This document shows, piece after piece, positions 1-13,400 of a DNA stretch of 64,000 nucleotides. Source of the DNA: Icerya purchasi (lineage: Eukaryota > Arthropoda > Insecta > Hemiptera > Monophlebidae); contig CM077116.1 of the NCBI GenBank assembly GCA_039619475.1, positions 383,184,760 through 383,248,759 of the forward strand. The letters run 5' to 3'. Each line of letters begins with the position of its first letter. Within the stretch, counting starts at the first letter, position 1. A program made the position numbers and the translations under genes. The notes under the pieces were generated by a model that saw only the letters and a list, made by a program, of their open reading frames with translations, searched no databases and had not been told where the DNA came from.

Positions 1-558
<558 letters not shown>

Positions 559-2030
559 TACCATTATTATGTAACGTGTACATTACATAGTTATAATAAA
601 ACGAACTAAAAATGTAAAAATTATAAAATAAAGAAATAAAAAAGTAATAATAACGTGTTGAGAGAGTGAATATGTGGGTAAATGAGAGCCGGTTGCAGGC
701 TGGGGGTTATCCCATCGAGAGTGATTCCGTCTTTAAGGATACGCGCGATGATCGATCGACAAAGGAACGGATCTGCTTTAGCGGTGAGAGGAGGGGGATC
801 GTTTGAAGGAAAAACTGAAAAGACAGAAAAATCTGAAAGGAAGGTATTCATTATTGATTCAGTCTTCGGTCAATCTTCGTCAAATGTTGGTCAAGTTCTC
901 ATCCATCAACTATTCGTCAATTTCGCGAAACAGGCCAACCTTTTTACAAAAGAATCAGTCCGCTCGTAAACCGAAACAATTTTGATCCAAGAAGGTCCTA
1001 GTAACCTGATCGTTCTGAAAATCGGTTTTTCGTTGTAATTAATAACGTTTTAATAAACCGTAAAGGATTTCACTGTCGATAGTCGCGTCCCCTCACCGCA
1101 TTTATCAAGAATCCAGGTTGAACCACCTATGTACGATCGTCTACCAACAAAGGATCAACGACCATCCAGTAACCGCAGCAGAATGATACCTACAATTTTT
1201 ATCTATTTCGTTAATTATCGTCGCTATTTTCGTATACATATGTTTTAGTAACTGTGTTTTCAGCGGTCGACCGTTTAAGAAAGATGGATGTAGGCATTTA
1301 ATCCAAATACATTGTTTAAAATAACACATGAAAATTAATTTAATAATAATAAATTAAAATAAAAATAAATTAAATGCACGAGTGCCAAAGGATCTCATGG
1401 TTGACATCCCTGAAGGCTTTTAAATCAAGTACATAACATCACAATTATTATTATCATTAACTCCGATTTACTGACGAAGAACTCGATATTGTTATGAACA
1501 AAAAAAGAGTTATAAACAAATAAACAATTCCGGGTTCTTATAATTCCACTGTAGAAGTTGAAATATTAACTTCAAAAAAAAAAATAATAATAATTAGTCT
1601 ACTTTCCGTGTCTTTTTGTGCTGAATTCGTACCGAATGAACATCTGTATCAGATTAGCTAGCTAAATGAGAAATTATATTAATACCGTAAATAGAGTTAA
1701 GAAGCATTATTCTCTATCGTTTTCTTATACTCGTATTAGCTGTTTTGCAGTTTTATTCTCTGTTTCTGCAATATCGACCAGCTGTAGGCCATCAACTATT
1801 TCTCTCCTTTTTTATTTACTGTCATTTTATTTCGTTATTCTGATTAAAACACTGTGTATCGTAATGTTATATTTTTATCGCCCTTATCTCTTGAATTCAT
1901 TGCCCATAAAAAGTCGATCCCGTTTCGGATGCTGTTTACGCAATTGGCACCAATCTATTCCAACAGTATAGTCAGTGCGTTGCATAAAAACCTAGTGTGT
2001 TATGAGACATTGGATCCATATGAAACTATT

Positions 2031-2066
2031 GAATACGGATCTGGCATTCAGTGCCAGATCTATATG
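2031..2066. repeat. Short perfect inverted repeat (hairpin)
   Basis: Nine-base arms, gatctggca and tgccagatc, are separated by five bases. It lies just before the interrupted trinucleotide tract. Function unknown; possibly a transposon end. Confidence 0.5.
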
Positions 2067-2077
2067 AAAAAAAAAAG

Positions 2078-2205
2078 TAATAATAATAATGAACAATAAC
2101 AACGACAACAACAATAATAATAACGATAATGATAAGAATAATAATGATAGTGATAATAATAATAATGGTAATGATATTAATGATTATGGTGATGGTAATA
2201 ATGAT
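2078..2205. repeat. Interrupted AAT/GAT trinucleotide tract
   Basis: Runs of aat units mixed with gat, aac and ggt variants over about 130 bases. The isoleucine-rich antisense ORF that crosses it is a by-product of the repeat. Confidence 0.85.
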
Positions 2206-4258
2206 AAATTTACTCATTACTATTAGCTCTAATGTGATACTATTAATTTATTTTTTTTTCATAGCTTCGCTGTTATGTCGATGGTGTGGCAAATTTTCGC
2301 TAATGCTATTTAATTTCACATAATTTTTCAATGAATTTGAGCATATTGTTGTTTTTCATATACCGTTATTTGCACATTTTTAAGTGGACGACTGCGAGTT
2401 TAGATTTTCCAAATTTTTCACTTATTCCATATTTCTAGTTATCAAAGATTTGTTTTGTTCCCTCTCTTTGTAAACTCGTGTTTATTCATTTATTCCTCGT
2501 ATTTTTCAATAAATATTTCCATTATCCGATATTTTTCTTTTTAAATCTATCAATATTATATCTGCTTCGTTGTAGCATCTCATTTTCTTATTTGATTTAT
2601 GGAGAAACTGTTGCAGAACGAAAAAACTTTTTAAGAATACGATACGAATTGATAGAAACGAAAAATGATAACACGGCATAAAGAATGAAAATTAAATTAT
2701 ATGTCGGTATGACAAATTCGCATTAGCATTTAAAATACAAATGCGTTATGTAAAGAAGTATACACGAACGAAGTGAATGAGTTTAGTGATAGCATTTGAA
2801 AAAACTAATGTAGCCGTCCTTTATTTCTTTACGTTTTTGGCTTGTCGGAGGGTCTTTATGTTACAGTCAGTGTCGTTTAAATAGCTCGGAATTTCCAAGA
2901 ACATTTTTAGTAATCTGCCATTTCTAATTCTGACATTCGTAAAGTTGAACCGATGGATTTTTTCTCCTGAGTACTTTAAGTTTATATTTTTAAAACGTGA
3001 TTCCCAGGGTAAACTTTTAAACTATTTCTTTTTTCATTTCTTGAGAACTCATTAATTTATTAACATAAACTCATTCCAGCGTTTTCAAATTGTCGCGGTT
3101 AAAATTAATCGCAAGATTCTGGTAGACTAGTAAGTAGGAAATAAATTGTGTAATTTAAAAAAAAAAAAAAACCTTTAATAAAGGATGCACTGAAAAGTTC
3201 AACCTCGATAGTAATTGATGGTATTTCTGTAGTATAGATCCTATTTTGATAATTAATTGAAAATAATGAAAATTATAAACGTAAATAAGAAACATTTAAA
3301 TTGAATATAAACGAATATTCTAGGAACATTTTTTAAGATATTTCCCCTTCAGCTGGAGAAGAGAAGTATTATGTTCGTAATTTTCATAATTTTTATTTTT
3401 TGATAATATTTCTTATGAAAATATGAAAATTTATGTTTTTCTTATTCTGCCACTTGTACCTGTCAAAAATAAAACAGATGCAAGATAAACAAAAAAATTT
3501 CAGACTACAAACGCAGTTCAACGATGTTCATGGCATATTTCATTTAATTTTTCACAAATTTACATCGAAGCTTTAGAGACCAGAATTTCAACTTAACACG
3601 GTCTACTTCCCGTTAAAATAGAATTAGAATATTATCCTTAATTTGTAAGGGAGGAGCCCCGAAATAACTTTTTTACAATTATTTTACAATTATTAGGACT
3701 CTTTATTTCGTTTCAATCTTTCCCTTTAGGAAGACTGCTAGGTTGATCACTAACTGCTATGGGAACTAGAATGTAATGAAATTTCAGGCAGGAATAGCAA
3801 AAATGAGGCAACGGTTATTAAAAAGCATCTTAAAATGCTAAAAATAACAGGGCAAGGCTATCGCATGGAAACAACTGAATGGGAGAAAATCGTATAATTT
3901 ACTCTATCTTTTCCAACCACTAGCGTTCTGATATTTTATGACCGTCCGAACAGATGTCACATGTATAGTATAAAAAAATTTAATAAAACCGTACGTCCAT
4001 AAATATATTATTATTTTTGCGGTATAAATGTTTCCCTTTTCTTCGCTCTAATCATCTGCCCCAATATTTCAGACTGAAATCGGCTTTATCCAAGACAGTA
4101 TCATTTAAAAATATCAATTTGATTTTCACGCGGATCTTAATTTGTATCAATGGCGTAATTTTTACGTTTTAATCATTGTCTACGATTGCGCTGATGTTAT
4201 AAGTTCATTTATAGTAGCGTAAAGCGGACATTTTAATTTGAATTATTTTCTTACTCAG

Positions 4259-4428
4259 ATATCAATGGCAGTATGCTCCATACTATATCAGATTGCCACT
4301 CGTCCGGAAGAACAAGAAAAAATTTATCAAGAATTGGTTAGAGTTTTACCAGATCCGGAGGCTAAACTGAATTCTAAAGATCTGGATCAAATGCATTATC
4401 TAAAAGCATTTGTTAAGGAGGTATTAAG
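4259..4428 (+). CDS. CYP301A1-like: P450 (+) exon: I-helix end to K-helix
   Basis: Acceptor ttactcag precedes ATATCAATG at phase 0. The exon ends in GTATTAAG before the donor gtatgaaa at phase 2, splitting the arginine of KEVLR. Its length of 170 nt equals that of the matching exon of the - strand P450 at 36577-36746. Confidence 0.9.
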
Positions 4429-7400
4429 GTATGAAAACTTTCTGAATTGACATTCATAAAAAAAATTAAGAACAAACAATTTTAGTTCTAAGCTTGATCA
4501 ACGGTGAAATTTTGCCGATCTATTTCTCTTAGAGATTGGTAATTCAACTGACCGTAAAAGGGTGCAATTTTTTTGTTTCTTTTTCTTTCTTGCAATAACA
4601 GAGTTGCATCAAGAACTTCCGATAATTTCAATTAAATTTAAAAACGAACATTTCACCAAAATCTGGCTGCTAAAGTTTCCTATAGAATACTTTTTAAAAC
4701 TTCATTATAAATATTTCTTTCCTCTTTGCACTATAGATTATTGTCGTTTCCAGTTATGTAGGGTAAAAATATTAACGGTTTTAATTTTATTACAATTTCT
4801 GTTACCTAATTGAAAACAAATGAACTAGCGGAGTCGAGAATTTGATTAAAATAAGTTAAATTTTGTAATTTATACATTGCATCGATGTGATCCGGAGTCT
4901 ATAATTACGGATTGATTAATGGGAAGTGTGGAAATGAATTTCAAACTATGTCAGTGCAATATTTCAATTAAAATTTAATTTATCATAATTATATTCAATT
5001 AACACGGTTAATTTGCGACGGATTAATAAAACTATTTTTAAACATAGCTTTTTTCACGATTTCCTAAACTGAATTTGTAGTCGTCAGGAACTGTCGGTGT
5101 TACAAACACCAAATTATTTAAAAGGGCACGAATATATATTTTACGAAATAATGAAAATATTTCATAATTCATTCAGAGAAAACAGCGAAATTAGCTTTCC
5201 AGTATGACATTGTAGTGGAAAACGATATGATAAGAATTTTACCGCGAAAAAAAAATAAAATGAAATAAAAATAAAGAGAACGCAACTAATAGGCCCTTAA
5301 TATCATTAGAAATATAAAATCTGAAAAAAAAAAAATAGTTTAAAATAACCGTTCCTGAAACATATTTCTCGCCTTATTAGATTATACAATAAATACGACA
5401 ATGCGATTACAATACACAGTCATTTGATAACGATGAAACAATTAAAAGTGAATAGTCGAAATGATGTAATAAAATAGGAAATAAATTATCCGGTTAAAGC
5501 GAGATTATTTATTTTCATTAGAGGAAAAATATTGAAGGGGGTGATTCTTCCACCTGGTTCCTTCGGAAAATACATGCATGTCAGGAACTATTCAGCTTAA
5601 TGTTGTTAAATGAGCTGGTGAAAATGAAAGTGACGCAAGTCACATTTAAGTTATTTCGAAAAAAAATAAGGGTCCACCTTTGGTATTTCTGTAAATCGGC
5701 GCGCGCAGTTACGCACTTAAAATCAGAAATATGTGAGCTCAGGAAAGGACTAAAATAAATGTACGTCAAAACCGACGTTGTTTTTTCACGAAGGTAGGGG
5801 GTGAATGGGGAGGCATTTTGGCTTGCACCACTATCAAACCTATACAATATTCGTTTCCGTTCAGTAGTTTTGACTTGGATCGTATATTGTTGAAAGAAAA
5901 AAAAATAGAAATTATTATGAAACTTTTAATCATTTAATATACAAACATAATAGTTATATTCACAATATACGCTTTTTATGTTAACGGATACAACGATACC
6001 ACGAAAAAAATTATAATTAGTCCAAATCATCAATGAATTCTTCTTCTTGCACACACTAAGGCAAATGACCTAAGTCTATTTCTTCATCGAAGGCAGCTAA
6101 TGCACTTAAATGTTGAAAAAGGATATGGTGTATTGGAATGCAAGTCGAGCAAATTTTTTTTTTTTTTCAAGAATCAGGTAAGCGGTTTGGATATAGATGT
6201 TCTTGGGTAACAGTGTTCAAATATTGACATTTTCTTTCTCTTTTCCCGTTTAAAAGTAGTTCATAGAAGGGTTCTTCATTTCTTCAACTGCATTCGTAGC
6301 AGATGAAGAATGGGTTATTCTTTCGGTAATGCAGCCGTTGAATTTGTAATCACTTCACCGGTTCCTCATTCTAGTTTACTTTTCGACGAATAACAGCTTT
6401 TTCCAATTTGTTTGTAGATAACAAGTCACTGCGATCCATCGGGGAAGTAATAAATTTTTTCTGTCGTCGACAAGTACCCATGACATTGTATCAATCATCC
6501 GGTAAGTATATAGTTAATTTTTTAACTGCAGTTTCAACAGATGCAAAACCGAAATCGTTGGGAAATAAGAATGACCCGAAACGAAACATTTGCGGTCCAT
6601 GACCGCAATGGCATTTTCAGACGAAACAAATTTGAACATAGACAGAGCTAATTTGAAATTTCTGTTTTGGCCGGTGCGTTCGTTATACATCACGACAAGT
6701 CGCACGTTTACTAGTAGTGCTCTTCTGAAATGTTTGATTATACCGGCTGCAACCCCTCTCGTGATTCACGCATTTCCCCCATTTCATTCTACGAACGAAG
6801 GGTTTCGTGGTTCATTGAAATATTGTTTACACCGAAGTTGTAACAATACATGTTTCGTTTGTAATAGGCAAAATTGTAAGAAGAGTTCAAAATAAATGAT
6901 GAAATTTTAAATTCCGTAAATTACTCGCAGAAAATGGAGAAGAGTATTTTGCATGTCGAACGAGCAAACGTATAACTATGAATTGTTTTTCGTTTTCTTC
7001 GCGTTTATCACTTCAGCAATGCACGGTGATGCAGGCCACGTTCAGCACAATTTTTTTTTTTTTCGTTTGCTTATAGGTAGTCGCTTCAGGGAGGATCTGG
7101 AAAGCATACAACGGTGTTACAAGTGTATCTTTTCTGAGAGCTTGTAAATGTAAATTGAATTTTCTATTGCAAATCCATCGTTAAAAATTTAGTGTAACCG
7201 GAATTAGACCATCTGACGCGTAATCTTAGATGTAGAGATCGTAGATCTTCTTTACGTTGAGTTTTGGATTCAAATATTTACGATTGGGATTGTGTTCGTG
7301 AGTATATCTCATATGCTGGAAAACGATTGATTTGTTCTGTTACTCTGTCAGAACGTTCAACTGGTAACTGCCATCTTGATCTCGAGGATTATCCCTCCCC

Positions 7401-10400
7401 CTTTCCAACTGGTGAGGTATTTCTTTAAACTTTGGCACCAGCTCGCGTCACTCGGCCGACTGAAACTTGGAAAGTGTTCAAAGAGAACTTTTTACAAACT
7501 TTTATGCGTTCCTTGCTAGTTTATAGAAATTAGGCAACTCTGATTTCAATTTGGCTGCTAGCGAATTTGCAGTATTCTGTAGACTTTATTAGACCACTAG
7601 CCTACTTGTAACCATTCCGCATAAAAAAGCGTTCTGTCTTTTAAAATTCGGCATACTCCGGAAATTATCAAACGGGATTTGCAACAAAGTCCGGCATTCG
7701 TAAGACTCTTATAGTTAAAATTTGGATCGAACAGTTTCACCGGTATAGGTTTTTTCTTCACTGTGTGGTGTACCCTTTGTCGGAATTGCGTTTCAATTGT
7801 TCACATAGACTGTGACGAAGAATGTGCGAGCACCTTTTCACGATCGCTATAGTACTTCAACTGCCTCATTTTCGACATTCTCATAGCCGAATGTAAATTA
7901 CAGATCAATATTTCATTTTAATATTTTTAAGATCGTCTCATTTTCGTTTAAAACTGCTGTGAGGATAACTTACCCGCAACATTGATATCATTATTTAAGG
8001 GCGTAGTGTTTTCACTGTCTGGCATTTTCTTACACAATAAAAAAGATGAAATTTTCATATTAAACCATACTCTCGTGCGGTTCTCATGCACCTTGCGATT
8101 GACTGTGAGTAATGTATTACGTGCGCAGTCTGTATTACGATAGCTACGGTGTAAATTGCGTAGCGCCACCACGGTAGACTTAACATTTGGAACTAGCGCG
8201 AGTGGTTGAAAGTGGTTTAAGTCTGACTTACACTATTGCCATTCTTACCAGAACCACCTAAATACGTTTCAGGTAACGCTCTCTCGCGGACAACTGCTTA
8301 ACTTCACTTTACTTTCTAAATGACTCATATAGAGTATACCAACAGTTGCCCTAGTGATAATGTAAAAAATTTGACTTATGTCACTTTCATTTCACCGGCT
8401 CAAATGTATCGCTACATCTGTAAAAATAAGTTTCTATTATGTTAAATTCATTATTAAGTACATTATAAATTTACGGAGAAAAGAAAACTATCGTTTCATT
8501 TTAGACTTTACGCGACTGTGATTGGTAACGGAAGAACGCTTCAAAATGATATGGTTATTTGTGGTTACCATATACCAAAAGGAGTAAGTAAACAATAGTT
8601 GTAATAATTTGTTTATAGGCGTTGAAATTAACTGCGCCACGGCTTGAATGTGCCGCTTTGTTAATTTTGTTTTTTTCAAAATCACTTTTAATTTGGCAAC
8701 GTCCACTCAAACAGTTCAAATTAAATTAAAATAAAATTTTGAGAAATAATAATAATAATAAAAAATAACCCAACAATTTACAAAGCTATCAAGATGAACC
8801 GTATTTAAAAATGTTTTAAAAAACTTGCATTACATTTCGACGTTATTTTCATTTTACATAGAGAATCAATAACTTATAGCGCATTGTGTAAGCAGTAACA
8901 CTATTTTTTTCATGAATACATTTTATTTAAATGTATGCATATATATACATGAATGTGTGCATATATATATTGTCACGCTCCCGCTCACTAAGGATAACGA
9001 GTTACGTGATTTATTCTTTTCTATTTTCTATTTTTTAAGTGATAAAATAAATTTTTATATATTTTGCCGATCTGTGGAAATTTACCCTACACACTCACAC
9101 GCAATAATCTGACACTTTATATACAATTTTCTTTATGTATTTCAAAAACACGAAAACATTCAACGATTGTGACATGCAGCTGCACAAAAATATATAAATC
9201 AATTCACATTAATACACCACATATACTACTCACGTATACTTTTCCAGAAGACATTATTCACAATTTACAAACAATAACACACAAATCAATATACGTATAA
9301 ATAAATGATATATCTGGCCTGTGGTGTTTCCTTCGTGCTGAATATCTGGCCTCCTTCGACTTGTGTCTTCAAAGCTGGAATTTTCTGCTACTCCACTGGC
9401 TGCTGTTGGGCACTGATGTAATTTGTACGCCTTAATCAGTCCTCGGTCTTCGAAGTTTTACCGTTCGGCGATATTATCTTGGCTCCAACCTTTACCGTGT
9501 GTGTTTATTTCGGCTACTTCTTATATCAATATGCTTTTCTTTGTTACAAATAAGTACAATTTAGAATAATTTAACAACATGCGTATTCCGATAATTTACG
9601 CTACCACGTAACACGTTTTCGTTAATGCAACCGCGAGAGCTCATCATCGGAATTCACCGTTCGAGATATACTCCTCAGTAGAACAATGAATATTTCACAC
9701 ACACAGACACATGCGCATAGATTACCTGCACGACTGTACCCCGACTTTCTTATCAGCGATCGACATGATTCCCCGGGTATACCGTTAAATACGGAATCAT
9801 GACAGAACCCCCCTTAAGAATTTTAAAAAATTTTAATTTTGCGAAATTCTTATTATTATTTACAGGTATTCTATCACCCGTGACGGTTATTTGACTCTGG
9901 AGTTGCTCATTATTACAGGTGCTGATGTATCCCGATCTCATGAGACATTTTTTTTTTTTTTTTTTTTTTTTTTATTTTTTAACCTTGTTGACAACCCCCC
10001 TTAACATTATGTCTACTTTTTATTCATAGCCTTTATTGCCATTCACACATTCTAACAATCATACTCTTATTATGCCCCTTAACTAGAATTAAGAATGACC
10101 TTCAATTTGGTCTCCCTTATAAAGGCATTTATGTCGCTAATGCGAACGATTTACAATAATTTACACTGGAAAGATTCTTAATTTTAAACAATTTTGAATT
10201 GCATGTACCTACGCCGCTATTGCGAACGAATTACGGTAAATTAGACTATAAAGAATTATAATTTAAAATAAATTTGAACTATGCGTACCTACGCCGCTAT
10301 TGCGAACGTTTTACGGTAAATTAACTATACAATCTCTAAAATTTAACTACTTTTGAATTATACTGACACCTACGCCGCTATTGCGAACGATTTACGGTAA

Positions 10401-13400
10401 ATTATATTTTATCTAGATTAAATTCATACTTAACTTATCATCTCTCTATTTTCATTGATTGTTTATTCCTATTTTTTATTTACACTTATTATCCTTTCCT
10501 CAGGTTAACAACGTTGTGTATCCCCAAGCTTTTGTTGTTATTAGCCGGATCGCATAACTCATATACACTGTTTCCAATTACTCTGGTCACTATAAATGGA
10601 CCCTTATACACAAACTCCAATTTCTTCATCCGCTGTTTACTCCGATTTGACAGACAATGGTTCCTCAAAAACACCTTATCACCTATTTCAAAATTCACCC
10701 CTTTTTTATCGTCATTTTGTTTTAGTCGCTTGCTACTGTTTTTCTCTAATCTTTTTTGTACTTCCTTAATGATAATTTCATGACTGGCATTACTCTCCTG
10801 TGGGAACTGAAGTTTCTTCCGGAACAACCCCGGTACCTCCTTCCCGGTCAATACTTGTATGGGTGGATAGCCAGTTACCGTATTAGGTATTTCATTTATG
10901 ACCTTTTCTATTTGGGGAATATATTTCGACCACGTCGTATGCTTCCCCGTGATAAATTGCCTTAATAATTTGGCGATTTCCTGATTATATCGCTCAGTAG
11001 GGTTCCCTTGTGGATAATACGGCGTCGTATGTTTAATTTTGATTTGTTGATTATTGAAAAAATCCTCCCAGGCCCTACTTCTAAACACCGTGGCATTATC
11101 GGACAATATCGCCGACATTTTCCCATATTGCCTTATAAAAATGGCAACCTTTGCTAAAATATTTCTGGTGGTCAGTCTTTTCATGGGAAATAGTTTAATG
11201 AATTTTGAAAATATGTCTACCATTACCAAGATTTTATCCACACCATTCGATGGAGGCAACGGCCCAAAGATATCTAGACACACTATTTCCAGTGGTTGTT
11301 TAACCTGTATTGTTTTATAGATAGGCATCCTTGCTCTGGTGTCGTATTTTATTTTCTTGCATAATTCGCATTGATTAACTATCGTCTTTACCGCCCACCG
11401 TAATTTTAATAAGTAGCATTCCTTCTTAATAAGGTACACAGTTTTCGTTATTCCCGGATGTGCGTACGCTTTGTGATAGCTCCAAATCACTTCCTCGGTC
11501 ATACTGTGAGGTAAACAAATTCTCCACTGTTGCCTATTGCCACTCGGATCAATAAATAGTATGCCATTCCAAATACAATAAAATCGTTTCAATTTATCAC
11601 TGCATTCCACGTTATTCATCACCTCTGTCCAAGACTTGTCCTGCTTTTGTTGCTCTTTGATCTTCAGAATGGTATCATCTGTCAACGTTGCAATGTGGTC
11701 CGTTCGCGCAACTAAAGTGTCTTCCCCTCCATCTTCTTGCATACTCCTATTATTTCGTGACAGATAGTCGGCCACTACATTTTCCGTGCCCTTGATATGC
11801 TCTATCTTTAGGTTGAATGCCTGAAGGTATAACATCCAACGAATCAGTCTCTCCGACTTCCACTTACTTTTCCACAAAAATTGCAAACTGCAATGGTCTG
11901 TCTTAACTATCACTTCGTACCCTTCAATGAATATACGGAATTTTTGGCATGCATACACAATAGCCAAAAGCTCCTTTTCTGTACAATAATAGTTTCTCTC
12001 ATGTCTATTGAGCAAGCGACTGATAAACATGATAGGGCGCGGGTCATCATTTTCTATTTGATATAATTCTGCACCAACCGCACTGTTCGATGCATCGGTT
12101 CTTAAATAGAATGGCTTATTGTAATTGGGCAATTGCAGACTCAAATTGTTCCCCATTACCATCTTAAATTCCTCAAATGCATGCTGGTGTCGGTCTTCCC
12201 ATATAAATGGTTTATTGCTCTTTAATAGTTCAAACACTGGGTTTAACAGATGCGCAAAATTTTGAATAAATCTTCGATAAAAATTGCAAACCCCTAGAAA
12301 ACTCTGCAACTCCTTTTTGTTGCGGGGTGTTTTAAAATTCCTTATGGCTTCTAATTTCTCCGACTGCATTGAGATTCCTCTGTTTGACAATACATACCCC
12401 AGAAATTTCGTGTTCTGCACCCCAAATTTTGATTTACCCAAGTTTACCGTCATGTTCGCCTCCCTTAATTTCTTAAATACTGTTTCTAGATGTACCACAT
12501 GTGTTTCTTCTGAATCGGATAGCACACAAATATCATCAATATAATTTAGTACAAATGGTTCACACTCTCTACCCAAGACTATATTTATCGCCTTTATAAA
12601 TAATGCTGAACTCACAGATAACCCAAACGGCACTACTGTGAATTCATATGTTCTACCTTGATAATTAAATGCAGTGTACTTTCTCGATTCCTTTTCTAAC
12701 GGAACTTGTAGGAAGCTCGCGACCAAGTCTAATGAGCTAATTATTTTAAAATTACTATGTTTATATATTAATTCTTCTATGCGCATTGGTCGTTCGTTGT
12801 CTCTCTGTATGATCTTATTTATTTCCCTCGCGTCCAGACATAATCTTATTGAGCCGTTCTTTTTTACGATTGGTACTAACGGGCTGCAGTATGGAGACGT
12901 GGAAGGCGTTATAATTCCCTGTTCCAATAACTTGTTTAATTCCTCTTCCACCATTCTTTGTTTGCTATTCGCGATAGGGTAGCATTTAGAGTTTGTGAAA
13001 ATATTATGTTCTATCGTGTTAATTTTTGCTTCAAATTGATTACAACGTCCCGGTCGATCCGAAAATACACAATCAAAGTCCTTTATTAACCTTTCTAATT
13101 TTTTCTTATTTTCTAAACTGATGCATTCCTCATTGGTAGTCATCTGATCTATGCCTATAGAATTTACTTCGGCAATATATCCGGTGGTTTCTTCTATCTC
13201 ATTTGTTGTGTATAATTCTTCCTGCAAAACATTTAACCCCGTACTAGTTCTATATTGTACAAACGGTATCTGCACTTGATTATTTCGATCGGTATCCTCA
13301 ATTTTTACTATTTTCCTTTTAAAATTAATCTCCGTATGCCTTTGTGTCAAAAAATCACTTCCCAAAATAACATCTACATTCAGTGACGGAATTATGTATG

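Noticed and set aside
1666..1971. 101-codon ORF on the + strand
   Set aside because: Composition is that of AT-rich non-coding DNA and no motif is recognisable; no splice context ties it to the P450.
2026..2217. Ile/Val-rich ORF on the - strand
   Set aside because: Produced by the trinucleotide repeat.
9064..9300. 78-codon ORF in each LTR (also at 16068-16304)
   Set aside because: It is the same because the LTRs are the same; it has no domain and lies antisense to the element.
10125..10404. Regularly spaced repeats that could suggest CRISPR
   Set aside because: The period is 80 bp with related spacers, there are no cas genes, and the block lies inside a eukaryotic retroelement.
10514..12982. 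Several 60-100 codon ORFs on the + strand inside pol
   Set aside because: They are antisense to the long, domain-complete pol frame and show no domain of their own.
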